Program-made: the position numbers and the translations under genes
Notes under the pieces: model-generated
Seen by the model: only the letters and a program-made list of their open reading frames with translations
What the model was told of the DNA's origin: nothing
Database searches by the model: none
From: Flavobacterium muglaense
GTDB lineage: Bacteria > Bacteroidota > Bacteroidia > Flavobacteriales > Flavobacteriaceae
NCBI RefSeq assembly: GCF_014305155.1
Contig: NZ_JACRUK010000021.1
Span: 1-58,462 of the forward strand
DNA length: 58,462 bases
Direction of reading: 5' to 3'
In this document: positions 7,955 through 16,689 of the stretch, piece by piece
Layout: every line of letters starts with the position of its first letter
Position numbering within the stretch: the first letter of the stretch is position 1

Positions 7955-8243
7955 ATGCATTTTTTATACTTTGTGTGATTACTTTTCTTTTTTATATAAT
8001 ACCTATTCTCAGGATTTATCAACGGTTGATTTGAAAGTAAAAAGTTACCCGCAAAACAGTGCCAATCCAGATGTTTTAGTGAAATGATTAAAGCTGATTT
8101 TCTACACCAACTGAGAGGGCAAGGGTGGTATATAGCTGGCTTACAATCAATATACGATACGATGTGGATTTTGCTGAAAAAATGAAAAGCAAACCTATTA
8201 TAGCATTCTATTATAAAACAGAAAAAGAGAAGCAATTAAAGTA
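7955..8243 (+). pseudogene. Decayed transglutaminase-like gene (N-terminal part)
   Basis: Three frames together give a recognisable but broken protein. A signal-peptide-like start at 7955 (MHFLYFV) hits stops. Then STVDLKVKSYPQNSANPDVL reads from about 8016, a shift gives MIKADFLHQ, and a second shift gives RARVVYSWLTINIRYDVDFA up to a stop at about 8243. The segment 'ARxxYxWLtxNIrYDv' is characteristic of the entry to bacterial transglutaminase-like domains found in many Bacteroidota secreted proteins. The catalytic half is absent. At least two frameshifts and two stops make this a remnant. Confidence 0.65.
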
Positions 8244-8257
8244 GGGAAAATTCAAAA

Positions 8258-8560
8258 TTAGATGTCTTTTTTTATTTTATCAGGATTTTGTCTTGTGTCG
8301 AAAAGAGTGATGATTTCAATCTCATTTTCAATGCTATTTATTCTGTAATAGAAAGTGGTTTGTTTCGTTACAACGCATTTGTATAACCCTTTAAAATCAG
8401 AGGATTTAAGACAGCTTTCTGGATGTTTTGATATTTGTTCAATTTTAGAAGTTAAGAGACTAATAAAATCGTTTCTGACTTTTAAATTCCAATTTTCTAG
8501 TAGATAATCGTTGAGTTTTAAAAGTTTGTTTTCTGCGAGTTCGGATAGAAAAACATTCAT
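8258..8560 (-). CDS. RelE/ParE family toxin
   Basis: A 100-residue basic protein with the RelE/ParE pattern: an N-terminal strand then a two-helix hairpin (LSELAENKLLKLNDYLLENW), ISLLTSKIEQISKHPES, and a C-terminal sheet with YKCVVTKQTTFYYRI and IEIITLFDTRQNP. Members act on mRNA or on DNA gyrase; which one cannot be told from the sequence. Its ATG overlaps the stop of the upstream antitoxin by one base (TAATG), typical of a translationally coupled type II toxin-antitoxin operon. Confidence 0.85.
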   Translation of the reverse strand: MNVFLSELAENKLLKLNDYLLENWNLKVRNDFISLLTSKIEQISKHPESCLKSSDFKGLYKCVVTKQTTFYYRINSIENEIEIITLFDTRQNPDKIKKDI

Positions 8561-8778
8561 TAAGAGATTTTTTTCAAAAAATCGCTGTAAGCTATTTTTT
8601 TTCCTTTGTCTAAGTCCTCGATTCCTTGAAGGATTTCCTTTTGTTCAGAAGCGTTCAATTCATTCCAAAAATCATCTTTTTCAGTTTTAATAAAATCGGT
8701 TATTTTTTGAATAAATTTGTCATTCTCAATATTGAGAATCATTTTAACAAGCTGTATTTTAGAATTTTGAATGTCCAT
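8560..8778 (-). CDS. Antitoxin of the RelE/ParE pair
   Basis: A 72-residue acidic protein upstream of, and overlapping by one base, the toxin gene. It has the helical make-up and WNELNASEQKEILQGIEDLDKG block common to Bacteroidota antitoxins partnered with RelE/ParE toxins. The C-terminal half should wrap the toxin. A TACCTTTG element on the minus strand (8806-8799), 20 bp before the ATG, fits the Bacteroidota -7 box, although no TTG lies at the usual distance. Autoregulation is expected for the family but not visible here. Confidence 0.75.
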   Translation of the reverse strand: MDIQNSKIQLVKMILNIENDKFIQKITDFIKTEKDDFWNELNASEQKEILQGIEDLDKGKKIAYSDFLKKIS

Positions 8779-8837
8779 TTGTGTTGTGTTTACAGATTCA
8801 AAGGTACAAAAAAAGGAAATTGTATTAGGTAAATAAT

Positions 8838-9314
8838 TTATTGTAGTTCTAGGATTAGATTGTTTTTTTTTTTAAATCCTTCTCCGTCAACTTGAATGAT
8901 TCCTGAAAAATCACATTCAATGTGTTTCATTAAAAGTGCATTTACATCATAACCTTTATTTTTTATATCGCTTGTGGGTAACTGGATGCAAATTATATAT
9001 TCCGTTGATTTTAAGTGATTAATTACTCTTTTCTTTTTTAGTTCATAAAATTTGGGTGGTCCTATGGAGTTTAAAAATTCTTTAATTTCTTCTTCGACTA
9101 ATTCATTTGATTTTCCTTTTTTATTTATTTCGATTAATAAAGGTAATCGGTCAACGTCATAAGTAAGTTCGAAATTTGTCCAATTTAAATTATTTAGTTC
9201 GGATTCTTGTAAATTTGTCGTTGTATGAAATCCGTCTAATTTTAATTTTTGTAAAATATCACTTATTTTTGGATAACTTGTGTTTGAGCGAAATACTCTT
9301 GTGAAATACCCCAT
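8838..9314 (-). CDS. Hypothetical protein, 158 aa
   Basis: I do not recognise the family. The protein has no signal peptide or membrane segment. It starts MGYFTRVFRSNTSYPKISDILQKL, has a mixed alpha/beta pattern, a conserved-looking LTYDVDRLPLLIEIN strand pair, a central acidic helix (ELVEEEIKEFLNSIGPPKFYELKKKR) and a C-terminal GIIQVDGEGFKKKN segment. It lies alone next to the toxin-antitoxin pair in accessory DNA, which suggests an immunity or defence-associated role, but nothing in the sequence shows it. Confidence 0.7.
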   Translation of the reverse strand: MGYFTRVFRSNTSYPKISDILQKLKLDGFHTTTNLQESELNNLNWTNFELTYDVDRLPLLIEINKKGKSNELVEEEIKEFLNSIGPPKFYELKKKRVINHLKSTEYIICIQLPTSDIKNKGYDVNALLMKHIECDFSGIIQVDGEGFKKKNNLILELQ

Positions 9315-9410
9315 TAGTTTTAATTATTATAGCAGATTTTATAATTGTTCAAATCTATGTTTTTTTTTACATGATACAAAAATCATCCTAAAAACAAATA
9401 TCGTTCTAAA

Positions 9411-9492
9411 TACCCCCGACAGCAGCGGCATCCTTGTGGCGGTGGGCATTTATGCCGCCACAAGATATAGCGAATGGCGGGAGCGGTGTTTC
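9411..9492 (+). repeat. Hairpin repeat with conserved flanks, copy 1
   Basis: Left flank GACAGCAGCGGCATCC, 10-bp stem CTTGTGGCGG (9433-9442) with CCGCCACAAG (9455-9464), right flank GATATAGCGAATGGCGGGAG. Other copies at 16597-16677, 21047-21163 and 27487-27630 keep the flank pattern but have unrelated stems. It occupies most of the 356-bp gap before parE; the remainder shows nothing else. Confidence 0.65.
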
Positions 9493-9670
9493 TTGAAAAT
9501 GCTTAATGTTATGGTACAAATAAAAAATAGACGCTATGATTGTAAAGCTAGGGAGCGTATTTTCAATAACTCACAATTTTGTCAATATCATTCTTAATAA
9601 CTTTGATTCTTGGTACTTTTAAATTAGTTTGAGATAGCCTATATTAGCACAAAATCGTTAAACCCCCACA

Positions 9671-11533
9671 ATGTCTGATCAAAATCAATATACCGAAGAT
9701 AATATTCGGTCACTCGACTGGAAAGAACACATCCGTATGCGTCCTGGTATGTATATTGGGAAACTGGGTGATGGTTCTTCTGCTGATGATGGTATTTATA
9801 TTTTATTAAAAGAGGTACTCGACAACTGTATCGATGAATTCGTTATGGGTGCGGGTAAGACTATTGAAGTTTCTATAAAGGATAAAACGGTTGCTGTACG
9901 TGATTACGGCCGTGGTATTCCGTTAGGGAAGGTGATTGACGTAGTTTCTAAAATGAATACTGGGGGTAAATATGACTCGCTGGCATTTAAGAAATCGGTG
10001 GGTTTGAATGGAGTAGGTACCAAGGCCGTTAATGCTTTGTCGAACTATTTTAGAGTAGAATCAGTTAGGGATGAGAAGCAAAAAGCGGCAGAATTTTCGG
10101 CTGGAAATCTTGTTCTTGAAGAGGAAATCATTGATACTACAAAGCGAAAAGGGACGAAGGTTACTTTTATTCCAGACGAAACTATTTTTAAGAACTACAA
10201 ATTCAGAAATGAGTATGTGGTTAAAATGCTTAAAAATTATTGTTACCTAAATGCAGGATTAACGATTATTTACAACGGTGAGAAATACTTTTCGGACAAT
10301 GGATTGAAAGATTTATTAGATGAAAATATTGCCGAAGAGGATATGGTGTACCCAATTATTCACTTAAAAGGGGATGATATCGAGGTAGCGATCACGCACA
10401 GTAAATCACAATATAGTGAAGAATACCACTCGTTTGTAAACGGACAGAATACTACGCAAGGAGGAACGCATTTAGTAGCGTTTAGAGAGGCAGTTGTAAA
10501 GACGATTAGAGAGTTTTATAATAAGAATTTTGATCCATCTGACATTAGAAAATCTATTGTGAGTGCGGTGAGTGTAAAGGTGATGGAACCGGTATTTGAG
10601 TCTCAAACTAAAACAAAATTAGGTTCTACTGATATGGGTTCTGATCCTGGAATGCCCTCTGTACGAACGTTTGTAAATGATTTTGTTAAAAATAAATTAG
10701 ACAATTACTTACATAAAAACCCTGAAACAGCCGATTTGCTTTTGCGAAAGATTTTGCAGGCAGAGAGAGAACGTAAAGAGCTTTCAGGTATTAGAAAACT
10801 AGCCAAAGACAGAGCTAAGAAATCGAACTTACATAATAAAAAACTACGTGACTGCCGTGTGCATTTGCCTGATATTAAAAATGCACGCTATCTAGAGAGC
10901 ACGTTGTTTATAACAGAGGGGGATTCGGCTTCGGGATCGATAACTAAATCGCGTGATGTGAATACACAAGCCGTTTTTAGTTTACGTGGTAAGCCTTTGA
11001 ACTCGTACGGAATGAGCAAGAAAATTGTGTATGAAAACGAAGAATTTAATTTACTTCAAGCAGCGCTAGATATTGAGGACGATATGGAGAACTTGCGTTA
11101 CAACAATATTGTAATTGCAACAGATGCCGATGTCGATGGAATGCACATTAGACTATTGTTGATTACGTTCTTCTTGCAGTTTTTTCCAGAGTTGATCAAG
11201 GAGGGACATTTGTATATTTTGCAAACACCATTGTTTAGGGTTCGAAATAAAAAAGAAACCATTTACTGCTACTCAGAGGAGGAGCGTAGAGAAGCGATAG
11301 AGAAATTAAAACCAAAACCAGAGATCACTCGATTTAAGGGATTAGGGGAGATTTCGCCAGATGAGTTTCAGTTTTTTATTGGGGAAGACATTCGATTGGA
11401 TCCTGTCATGATGGATAAAAATACCTCAGTAGAGCAATTGCTTTCTTTTTATATGGGGAAAAACACACCAGACCGTCAAGAGTTTATTATTAAAAACTTG
11501 AAGGTAGAATTGGATGTGGTAGAGAAGGAGTAG
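9671..11533 (+). CDS. parE: DNA topoisomerase IV subunit B
   Basis: The ATPase subunit of the type IIA topoisomerase that decatenates chromosomes, 620 residues. The GHKL ATPase domain shows [10 protein letters not shown] (Mg-binding Asn52), DYGRGIP (residues 78-84) and the lid [14 protein letters not shown]. The TOPRIM domain has EGDSASG at 416-422 and DADVDGMH at 485-492, with the metal-binding acids intact. The C-terminal ends in the ParE/GyrB tail (TRFKGLGEI onward). It is shorter than GyrB and lacks the long insert, as expected for ParE. The partner subunit parC follows after an intervening DUF1016 gene, the whole run being co-directional with gaps of 26 and 7 bp. Confidence 0.95.
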   Translation: MSDQNQYTEDNIRSLDWKEHIRMRPGMYIGKLGDGSSADDGIYILLKEVLDNCIDEFVMGAGKTIEVSIKDKTVAVRDYGRGIPLGKVIDVVSKMNTGGKYDSLAFKKSVGLNGVGTKAVNALSNYFRVESVRDEKQKAAEFSAGNLVLEEEIIDTTKRKGTKVTFIPDETIFKNYKFRNEYVVKMLKNYCYLNAGLTIIYNGEKYFSDNGLKDLLDENIAEEDMVYPIIHLKGDDIEVAITHSKSQYSEEYHSFVNGQNTTQGGTHLVAFREAVVKTIREFYNKNFDPSDIRKSIVSAVSVKVMEPVFESQTKTKLGSTDMGSDPGMPSVRTFVNDFVKNKLDNYLHKNPETADLLLRKILQAERERKELSGIRKLAKDRAKKSNLHNKKLRDCRVHLPDIKNARYLESTLFITEGDSASGSITKSRDVNTQAVFSLRGKPLNSYGMSKKIVYENEEFNLLQAALDIEDDMENLRYNNIVIATDADVDGMHIRLLLITFFLQFFPELIKEGHLYILQTPLFRVRNKKETIYCYSEEERREAIEKLKPKPEITRFKGLGEISPDEFQFFIGEDIRLDPVMMDKNTSVEQLLSFYMGKNTPDRQEFIIKNLKVELDVVEKE

Positions 11534-11559
11534 CGTGATAATTTTGGAAATAAATACGG

Positions 11560-12657
11560 GTGTCAGAAAGTCTTCAAAATAAAATTTTATTTACTCAGGT
11601 AGTTGCGCTGTTGCAAAATGCACGCCAGCAGGTTTTACGTACTGTAAATTCAACGATGGTGTATACTTATTTTGAAATAGGTAGAATGATTGTTGAAGAA
11701 GAACAAAACGGAAAAGAAAGAGCGGAGTACGGCAAGCAGATTTTAAAAGGATTATCTACATATCTAACTAAAGAGTTTGGGAAGGGGTTTTCAATGAGGA
11801 ATTTAGAACAAATAAGAAAGTTCTATAAAACATATTCAAATTCGTCATCACTGTCGACGATTTTACAAAATCAAATTCCGCAGACAGTGTCTGCGGAATT
11901 GAAAAATCAGATTCCGCAGTCAGTGACTGCGGAATTCAATAACGCATATTTTGAATTGTTTCGGTCTTATTTCAAATTAACTTGGTCTCATTATACTTTC
12001 TTGATGCGCATCGACAATGAACAAGAAAGATGTTTTTACGAAATAGAATCAGAGAAGTACAATTGGAGTGTGCGAGAATTGAAACGTCAATACGACTCAG
12101 CGCTATATACCAGATTACCTTTAAGTCGTGATAAGGAAGGAATTTTGAAACTTTCTACTGCAGGACAAATAATCGAGAAGCCAAAAGATCTGATTAAAGA
12201 TCCTTATATATTGGAGTTTTTAGGTTTGCCCGAATTGCATCACTATTCAGAATCAGATCTGGAGGAAGAAATCATTAATAAGTTAGAAAGCTTTCTTCTG
12301 GAATTGGGACACGGCTTTACTTTTGTAGCGCGTCAAGACCGAATTACATTTGACGATAAACATTTTAGAATTGACCTGGTTTTCTATAATCGCGTATTGC
12401 GATGTTTTGTACTGATCGATTTAAAAATAGGAGAGTTAAAGCACCAAGATTTAGGACAAATGCAAATGTATGTCAACTATTATGATAGAGAGAAACGCTT
12501 AGAAGGTGAAAATAAAACCATTGGAATTGTGCTCTGTCAAAACAAAAGCGATTTAGTGGTTGAATACACATTGCCTGAGAATAACGAACAAATCTTTGCT
12601 AGTAAATACAAAACGATATTGCCTAGTAAAGAAGATTTAATAAAATTAATTTCGTAA
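11560..12657 (+). CDS. DUF1016 (YhcG-type) PDDEXK nuclease-domain protein
   Basis: A 365-residue protein from GTG at 11560; the next ATG (residue 33) would cut into the conserved N-terminal helix. The DUF1016 N-terminal region (TYFEIGRMIVEEEQNGKERA, then GFSMRNLEQIRKFY) precedes the PDDEXK-like nuclease domain with FRIDLVFYNRVLRCFVLIDL and KIG (residues about 265-290). The last part (GIVLCQNKSDLVVEYTL) is typical of the family. These proteins are usually accessory genes near restriction systems, but this one sits between parE and parC. Residues about 103-126 contain two 12-residue repeats (IPQTVSAELKNQ, IPQSVTAEFNNA) encoded by two DNA palindromes, in a linker known to vary between homologues. 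A nuclease activity is predicted, not demonstrated. Confidence 0.88.
   Translation: MSESLQNKILFTQVVALLQNARQQVLRTVNSTMVYTYFEIGRMIVEEEQNGKERAEYGKQILKGLSTYLTKEFGKGFSMRNLEQIRKFYKTYSNSSSLSTILQNQIPQTVSAELKNQIPQSVTAEFNNAYFELFRSYFKLTWSHYTFLMRIDNEQERCFYEIESEKYNWSVRELKRQYDSALYTRLPLSRDKEGILKLSTAGQIIEKPKDLIKDPYILEFLGLPELHHYSESDLEEEIINKLESFLLELGHGFTFVARQDRITFDDKHFRIDLVFYNRVLRCFVLIDLKIGELKHQDLGQMQMYVNYYDREKRLEGENKTIGIVLCQNKSDLVVEYTLPENNEQIFASKYKTILPSKEDLIKLIS
11874..11935. repeat. Two perfect in-frame palindromes inside the DUF1016 gene
   Basis: Palindrome 1 (11874-11900) is 13 bases inverted around a single G. Palindrome 2 (11911-11935) is 12 bases inverted around a single G. Their left ends are ATTCCGCAGACA and ATTCCGCAGTCA. 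They are 36 bp apart, so each adds 12 codons in frame. The arms differ by a compensated change: GACA with TGTC in one, GTCA with TGAC in the other. Confidence 0.9.
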
Positions 12658-12664
12658 TCACTAT

Positions 12665-15364
12665 ATGAAAGACGAGGAAGAAGAAAATATAAATCCAGAG
12701 AATGACGATGTAAATTCAGATGATCATGCTGTTGATGAAAATCAAGAAACAGAATCAGATGAAGTAAGCGAAAAATCGACAGGCGGAGGACATTTTTACG
12801 ATAATAATGAAGACGGTGCAGAGACGATTACTAAGGTAACCGGAATGTATAAGGACTGGTTTTTGGACTATGCATCTTATGTAATCTTGGAACGTGCTGT
12901 ACCTGCAATCGAAGACGGTTTTAAACCCGTGCAACGTCGTATTATGCACTCGTTGAAGGAGCTGGATGACGGTCGTTATAATAAAGTGGCCAATGTTGTA
13001 GGGCACACCATGCAGTATCACCCACACGGGGATGCGAGTATTGGTGATGCTATGGTGCAAATAGGGCAAAAAGAATTATTAATTGACTGCCAGGGAAACT
13101 GGGGGAATATTTTAACTGGAGATAGCGCTGCCGCTTCCCGTTATATTGAAGCCCGATTGTCTAAGTTTGCTTTGGAGGTTTTATACAGCCCGAAAATTAC
13201 AGATTGGGGAATGTCCTATGATGGTCGTAGAGCGGAACCAAATAACTTACCGGTAAAATTCCCATTACTTTTAGCACAAGGAGCCGAAGGAATTGCCGTA
13301 GGTCTTTCGACCAAAGTATTGCCACACAATTTTAACGAATTGATAGATGCTTCGGTTAAAGTTTTGAAAGGGAAACCTTTTACGATTTATCCTGATTTTA
13401 TGACACAAGGTATTGCCGATGTGTCTAATTATAATGATGGAATGCGTGGTGGTCGTGTACGTGTGCGTGCCAAAATTGCGCAGCTAGATAAAAATACTTT
13501 GGTGATTACCCAGATTCCGTTTTCGACAAATACAACGACATTGATCGATAGTATTTTGAAAGCAAATGACAAAGGGAAAATCAAAATCAAAAAAATTGAA
13601 GACAATACAGCTGCCGATGTTGAGATTTTAATTCACTTGTATCCAGGAGTTTCACCTGATAAAACCATTGATGCCTTGTTTGCTTTTACAGCTTGTGAAA
13701 CCTCAGTAGCACCATTAGGTTGTGTGATTGAGGATAACAAACCGTTGTTTATTGGAGTGTCTGATATGTTGAAAATATCGACAAACAGAACGGTGCAGCT
13801 GTTAAAGAGTGAACTCGAAATCCAATTGAGCGAACTCGAAGAGCAATGGCATTTCTTGTCTTTAGAACGTATTTTTATCGAGAACAAAATCTATCGTGAT
13901 ATTGAGGATAAAACCACAAGGGAAAATGTTATTAAAGCTGTTGATGACGGGTTAAAACCACATATCAAGCATTTAAAGCGTGCGGTGAATGAAGAAGATA
14001 TTCTGCGATTGCTGGATATTCGAATCATGCGTATCTCTAAATTTGATAGTAACAAAGCACAAGACAAAATTGAAGCGCTAGAGGGTAGTATCGAGCAAGT
14101 AAAGCATGATTTAGAACACTTGATTGATTTTGCTATTGCTTATTTCGTTAAGCTAAAAGAAAAATACGGTAAAGGACGTGAACGTCAAACAGAACTTCGC
14201 GTTTTTGATGATATTGAAGCAACTAAGGTAGTTTTAAGAAATACTAAGTTATACGTCAATAAAGAAGAAGGATTTGTAGGTACGAGTTTGAAAAAAGACG
14301 AGTATGTAACGGATTGTTCCGATATTGATGATGTAATTGTGTTCCTGCGTGATGGAAATATGATGGTAACTAAGGTAGATGCTAAAACCTTTGTGGGGAA
14401 AGATATTATTCACATAGCTATTTTTGACAAAAGCGACAAGCGCACCATTTACAACTTGATTTACAGGGATGGAAAGTCAGGCCCTTCGTATATCAAGCGT
14501 TTCAATGTTTCTGGGGTAACCAGAGATAAATTGTATGATTTGACAAATGGTACCAAAGGTTCACAGATTCTCTATTTTACTTGTAATAAAAATGGAGAAG
14601 CCGAAGTGGTAACGATCCTTTTACGCCAAATAGGAAGTATTAAAAAGCTTAAATTTGACATTGATTTTGCTAACTTGAGTATTAAAGGGCGTGCTTCAAA
14701 AGGAAATTTAGTTTCGAAATATCCGATCAAGAAAATCGAAATAAAAGAGAAAGGGATTTCGACATTATTACCAAGAAAAATTTGGTTTGATGATACGGTA
14801 CGTCGCTTAAATGTGGATGGTAGAGGGGAGTTATTGGGCGAGTTTAGACCTAGTGATAAGATCTTGATCGTTCAGCAATCAGGGAAGTTAAAAGTAGTCA
14901 TTCCGGAGTTAACCACTCATTTTGATACGGATATGATTGTCTTGGAAAAATGGATTCCTAAAAAACCTATTTCGGCTATTTATTATGATGGGGAGAAAGA
15001 ACGTTATTATTTAAAGCGTTTCTTGGTGGAGACCGAAAACAAAGAAGAGATCTTTATTACAGAGCATGCTAATTCGCAATTAGAAATTGTTTCTACAGAT
15101 TATAGACCAGTAGCCGAGCTTGTTTTTCCAAAAATAAAAGGCGTTCAAAAGGAAAGTGTAACCATTGATGTCGAGGATTTTATAGCAGTAAAGGGCTTTA
15201 AAGCATTAGGAAATCAATTAACGACCGATAAGTTAAAGCAAGTCAACTTGTTAGAATCATTGCTTTATGAACCACCAGTTGAGGTTAAAGAGACCACAAA
15301 AGGAGAGGACGATGATGATACTGATGTGCAACTTGACGATGATGGTCAAGTAATATTATTCTAA
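12665..15364 (+). CDS. parC: DNA topoisomerase IV subunit A
   Basis: The DNA-cleaving subunit of topoisomerase IV, 899 residues. An unusual acidic N-terminal extension of about 60 residues (rich in D and E) comes before the winged-helix domain (YASYVILERAVPAIEDGFKPVQRRI). The catalytic tyrosine is Tyr160 in AAASRYIEARLS, with the upstream HPHGDASIGDAMV helix. A coiled coil (about 430-510) and a C-terminal beta-pinwheel region follow, ending in another acidic tail (EDDDDTDVQLDDD). It is 7 bp after the DUF1016 gene and followed by a strong terminator, so parE, DUF1016 and parC probably share a transcript. Confidence 0.94.
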   Translation: MKDEEEENINPENDDVNSDDHAVDENQETESDEVSEKSTGGGHFYDNNEDGAETITKVTGMYKDWFLDYASYVILERAVPAIEDGFKPVQRRIMHSLKELDDGRYNKVANVVGHTMQYHPHGDASIGDAMVQIGQKELLIDCQGNWGNILTGDSAAASRYIEARLSKFALEVLYSPKITDWGMSYDGRRAEPNNLPVKFPLLLAQGAEGIAVGLSTKVLPHNFNELIDASVKVLKGKPFTIYPDFMTQGIADVSNYNDGMRGGRVRVRAKIAQLDKNTLVITQIPFSTNTTTLIDSILKANDKGKIKIKKIEDNTAADVEILIHLYPGVSPDKTIDALFAFTACETSVAPLGCVIEDNKPLFIGVSDMLKISTNRTVQLLKSELEIQLSELEEQWHFLSLERIFIENKIYRDIEDKTTRENVIKAVDDGLKPHIKHLKRAVNEEDILRLLDIRIMRISKFDSNKAQDKIEALEGSIEQVKHDLEHLIDFAIAYFVKLKEKYGKGRERQTELRVFDDIEATKVVLRNTKLYVNKEEGFVGTSLKKDEYVTDCSDIDDVIVFLRDGNMMVTKVDAKTFVGKDIIHIAIFDKSDKRTIYNLIYRDGKSGPSYIKRFNVSGVTRDKLYDLTNGTKGSQILYFTCNKNGEAEVVTILLRQIGSIKKLKFDIDFANLSIKGRASKGNLVSKYPIKKIEIKEKGISTLLPRKIWFDDTVRRLNVDGRGELLGEFRPSDKILIVQQSGKLKVVIPELTTHFDTDMIVLEKWIPKKPISAIYYDGEKERYYLKRFLVETENKEEIFITEHANSQLEIVSTDYRPVAELVFPKIKGVQKESVTIDVEDFIAVKGFKALGNQLTTDKLKQVNLLESLLYEPPVEVKETTKGEDDDDTDVQLDDDGQVILF

Positions 15365-15369
15365 AAAAA

Positions 15370-15400
15370 AAGCTTCCGCGATCACGGAAGCTTTTTTTTT
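15370..15400 (+). terminator. Rho-independent terminator after parC
   Basis: AAGCTTCCG (15370-15378) pairs with CGGAAGCTT (15385-15393), with a 6-base loop and a T run to 15400. Because A runs flank the other side it can also serve the convergent terC gene. Confidence 0.9.
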
Positions 15401-15412
15401 TGCTTTATTTTT

Positions 15413-16183
15413 TTATTTCTTTTTGGTCATTTTCATATTCAACACTTCAACAAAAAGGGAGAATGAAATAGCAAAATACAGGTATCCTTTCGGTACCGGT
15501 GTCACATGACTGCCAAAGATGAGTGCATTCGATAAATGAGCACTTTCAGTCAATAGCATCATTCCAATTAAAATTAAGAACGAAAGTCCCAAAATTTGAA
15601 TAGAAGGATGATTGTTGACAAAAGTTCCTACTGGAACAGCAAATTGCATCATAATTAAAACCGAAATCACAACTGCAGCAATCATAATGTACAAAGCACC
15701 ATGAACGCCGTTAGTCATCCCTACAGCCGTTAAAATACTATCAAAAGAGAAAACCAAGTCAATCATAATAATTTGCAACAATACACTCTGAAATGATTTT
15801 GTAGCGGCTTTACCTAATTCTCTTTCTTCCTCGCCTCTTTCTTCTACTTTTTCCCTAATTTCATTGGTGCTTTTGTAAATTAAAAACAAACCACCTCCTA
15901 GTAAAATCAAGCTTTGCCCCGTAATCCCAGCCGAGAACCAACTAAGGTCAATGGTAAACCATGCCTCCTTCATTTGAATTAAATAATTAATTCCCATCAA
16001 CAGCCCAATACGCATAAACATAGCTAGAAACATTCCTACTTTTGTTGCTTTTTTACGGCTTTCAGGGGGTAGTTTTCCGGTAGCAATCGAGATGAATATG
16101 ATGTTGTCAATTCCTAATACAATTTCTAGAAAAGTTAGTGTTAATAGGGCAATCCAAGTGTCAAATTGTAAAAATACTTCCAT
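15413..16183 (-). CDS. TerC family integral membrane protein
   Basis: A 256-residue membrane protein with about seven hydrophobic segments. The hallmark TerC blocks are present: LTLTFLEIVLGIDNIIFISI near the N-terminus and IIMIDLVFSFDSILTAVGM (about 140-160), both carrying acidic residues inside membrane helices. TerC/Alx/YkoY proteins are linked to manganese export and metal homeostasis. A charged cytoplasmic loop (EKVEERGEEERELG) separates the two halves. It converges on parC with a shared terminator. Confidence 0.9.
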   Translation of the reverse strand: MEVFLQFDTWIALLTLTFLEIVLGIDNIIFISIATGKLPPESRKKATKVGMFLAMFMRIGLLMGINYLIQMKEAWFTIDLSWFSAGITGQSLILLGGGLFLIYKSTNEIREKVEERGEEERELGKAATKSFQSVLLQIIMIDLVFSFDSILTAVGMTNGVHGALYIMIAAVVISVLIMMQFAVPVGTFVNNHPSIQILGLSFLILIGMMLLTESAHLSNALIFGSHVTPVPKGYLYFAISFSLFVEVLNMKMTKKK

Positions 16184-16204
16184 TGTATAAAGTGATAAGT
16201 GTGT

Positions 16205-16579
16205 TTAATCTTCTAGTTTTGTAACCGTTCCTTTTTGTTTTTGAGCAGTCCCTACAATACCAAATTCAAAGGTATAAGTATTTCCTGATGTGGACAAGAT
16301 TTTCATGTCAATTGCTTTCTCTTCCGCCATATTTTTTGGATTTAATTTGCGCAAAATATATTCGCAATCGCTTATCCATCGTATCGAGGCGGTATCAATT
16401 TTACCTTCAAAATTTTCGATTTCAATGCTGTCATTGCGCTCAAAAAGAGTGGTTTTTTTGACACCATCCACTTCGTATTCAAATTTAAATTTGCCCGTTT
16501 TAAAGTCTTTGCAGTTGTGCTCTACATTGTAGCAAGAAACAATTGATAAGAGCAATGGGAGTAAAAGTATTTTTTTCAT
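16205..16579 (-). CDS. Small lipoprotein, 124 aa
   Basis: An N-terminal lipoprotein signal peptide with lipobox SIVSC (Cys16) is followed by a short beta-rich domain (TGKFKFEYEVDGVKKTTLFERND, then YTFEFGIVGTAQKQKGTVTKL). It would be anchored to the outer membrane or the inner-membrane outer face. Similar small proteins near parC in flavobacteria are sometimes mislabelled 'DNA topoisomerase IV'; nothing in the sequence supports that name. The function is unknown. Confidence 0.75.
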   Translation of the reverse strand: MKKILLLPLLLSIVSCYNVEHNCKDFKTGKFKFEYEVDGVKKTTLFERNDSIEIENFEGKIDTASIRWISDCEYILRKLNPKNMAEEKAIDMKILSTSGNTYTFEFGIVGTAQKQKGTVTKLED

Positions 16580-16596
16580 GTTGTTTATTTGAAGCT

Positions 16597-16677
16597 TAAT
16601 CCTGCTATTCGTTTCAATCTTTTTATCCTGAAAAAAATCAGGATAAAAAGGATTTCCACTGCTATCAGGGCTAGGAG
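16597..16677 (-). repeat. Hairpin repeat with conserved flanks, copy 2
   Basis: Read on the minus strand, the flank CCCTGATAGCAGTGGAAATCC is followed by a 13-bp stem (near 16617-16651, core TATCCTGA with TCAGGATA), then GATTGAAACGAATAGCAGGATT. The stem is unrelated to copies 1, 3 and 4, while the flanks match. Confidence 0.65.
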
Positions 16678-16689
16678 ACTCGCGTTTCC

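Noticed and set aside
7951..8235. Minus-strand 94-residue frame
   Set aside because: It is opposite a plus-strand remnant with clear transglutaminase similarity, and its own sequence has no recognisable features.
9280..9597. Plus-strand 105-residue frame
   Set aside because: It runs through the hairpin repeat and overlaps the start of the minus-strand gene; its composition is unlike a protein.
16205..16579. Topoisomerase-related function for the small lipoprotein
   Set aside because: The position near parC is the only link. The protein has a lipobox and a small beta domain, with no topoisomerase motif.
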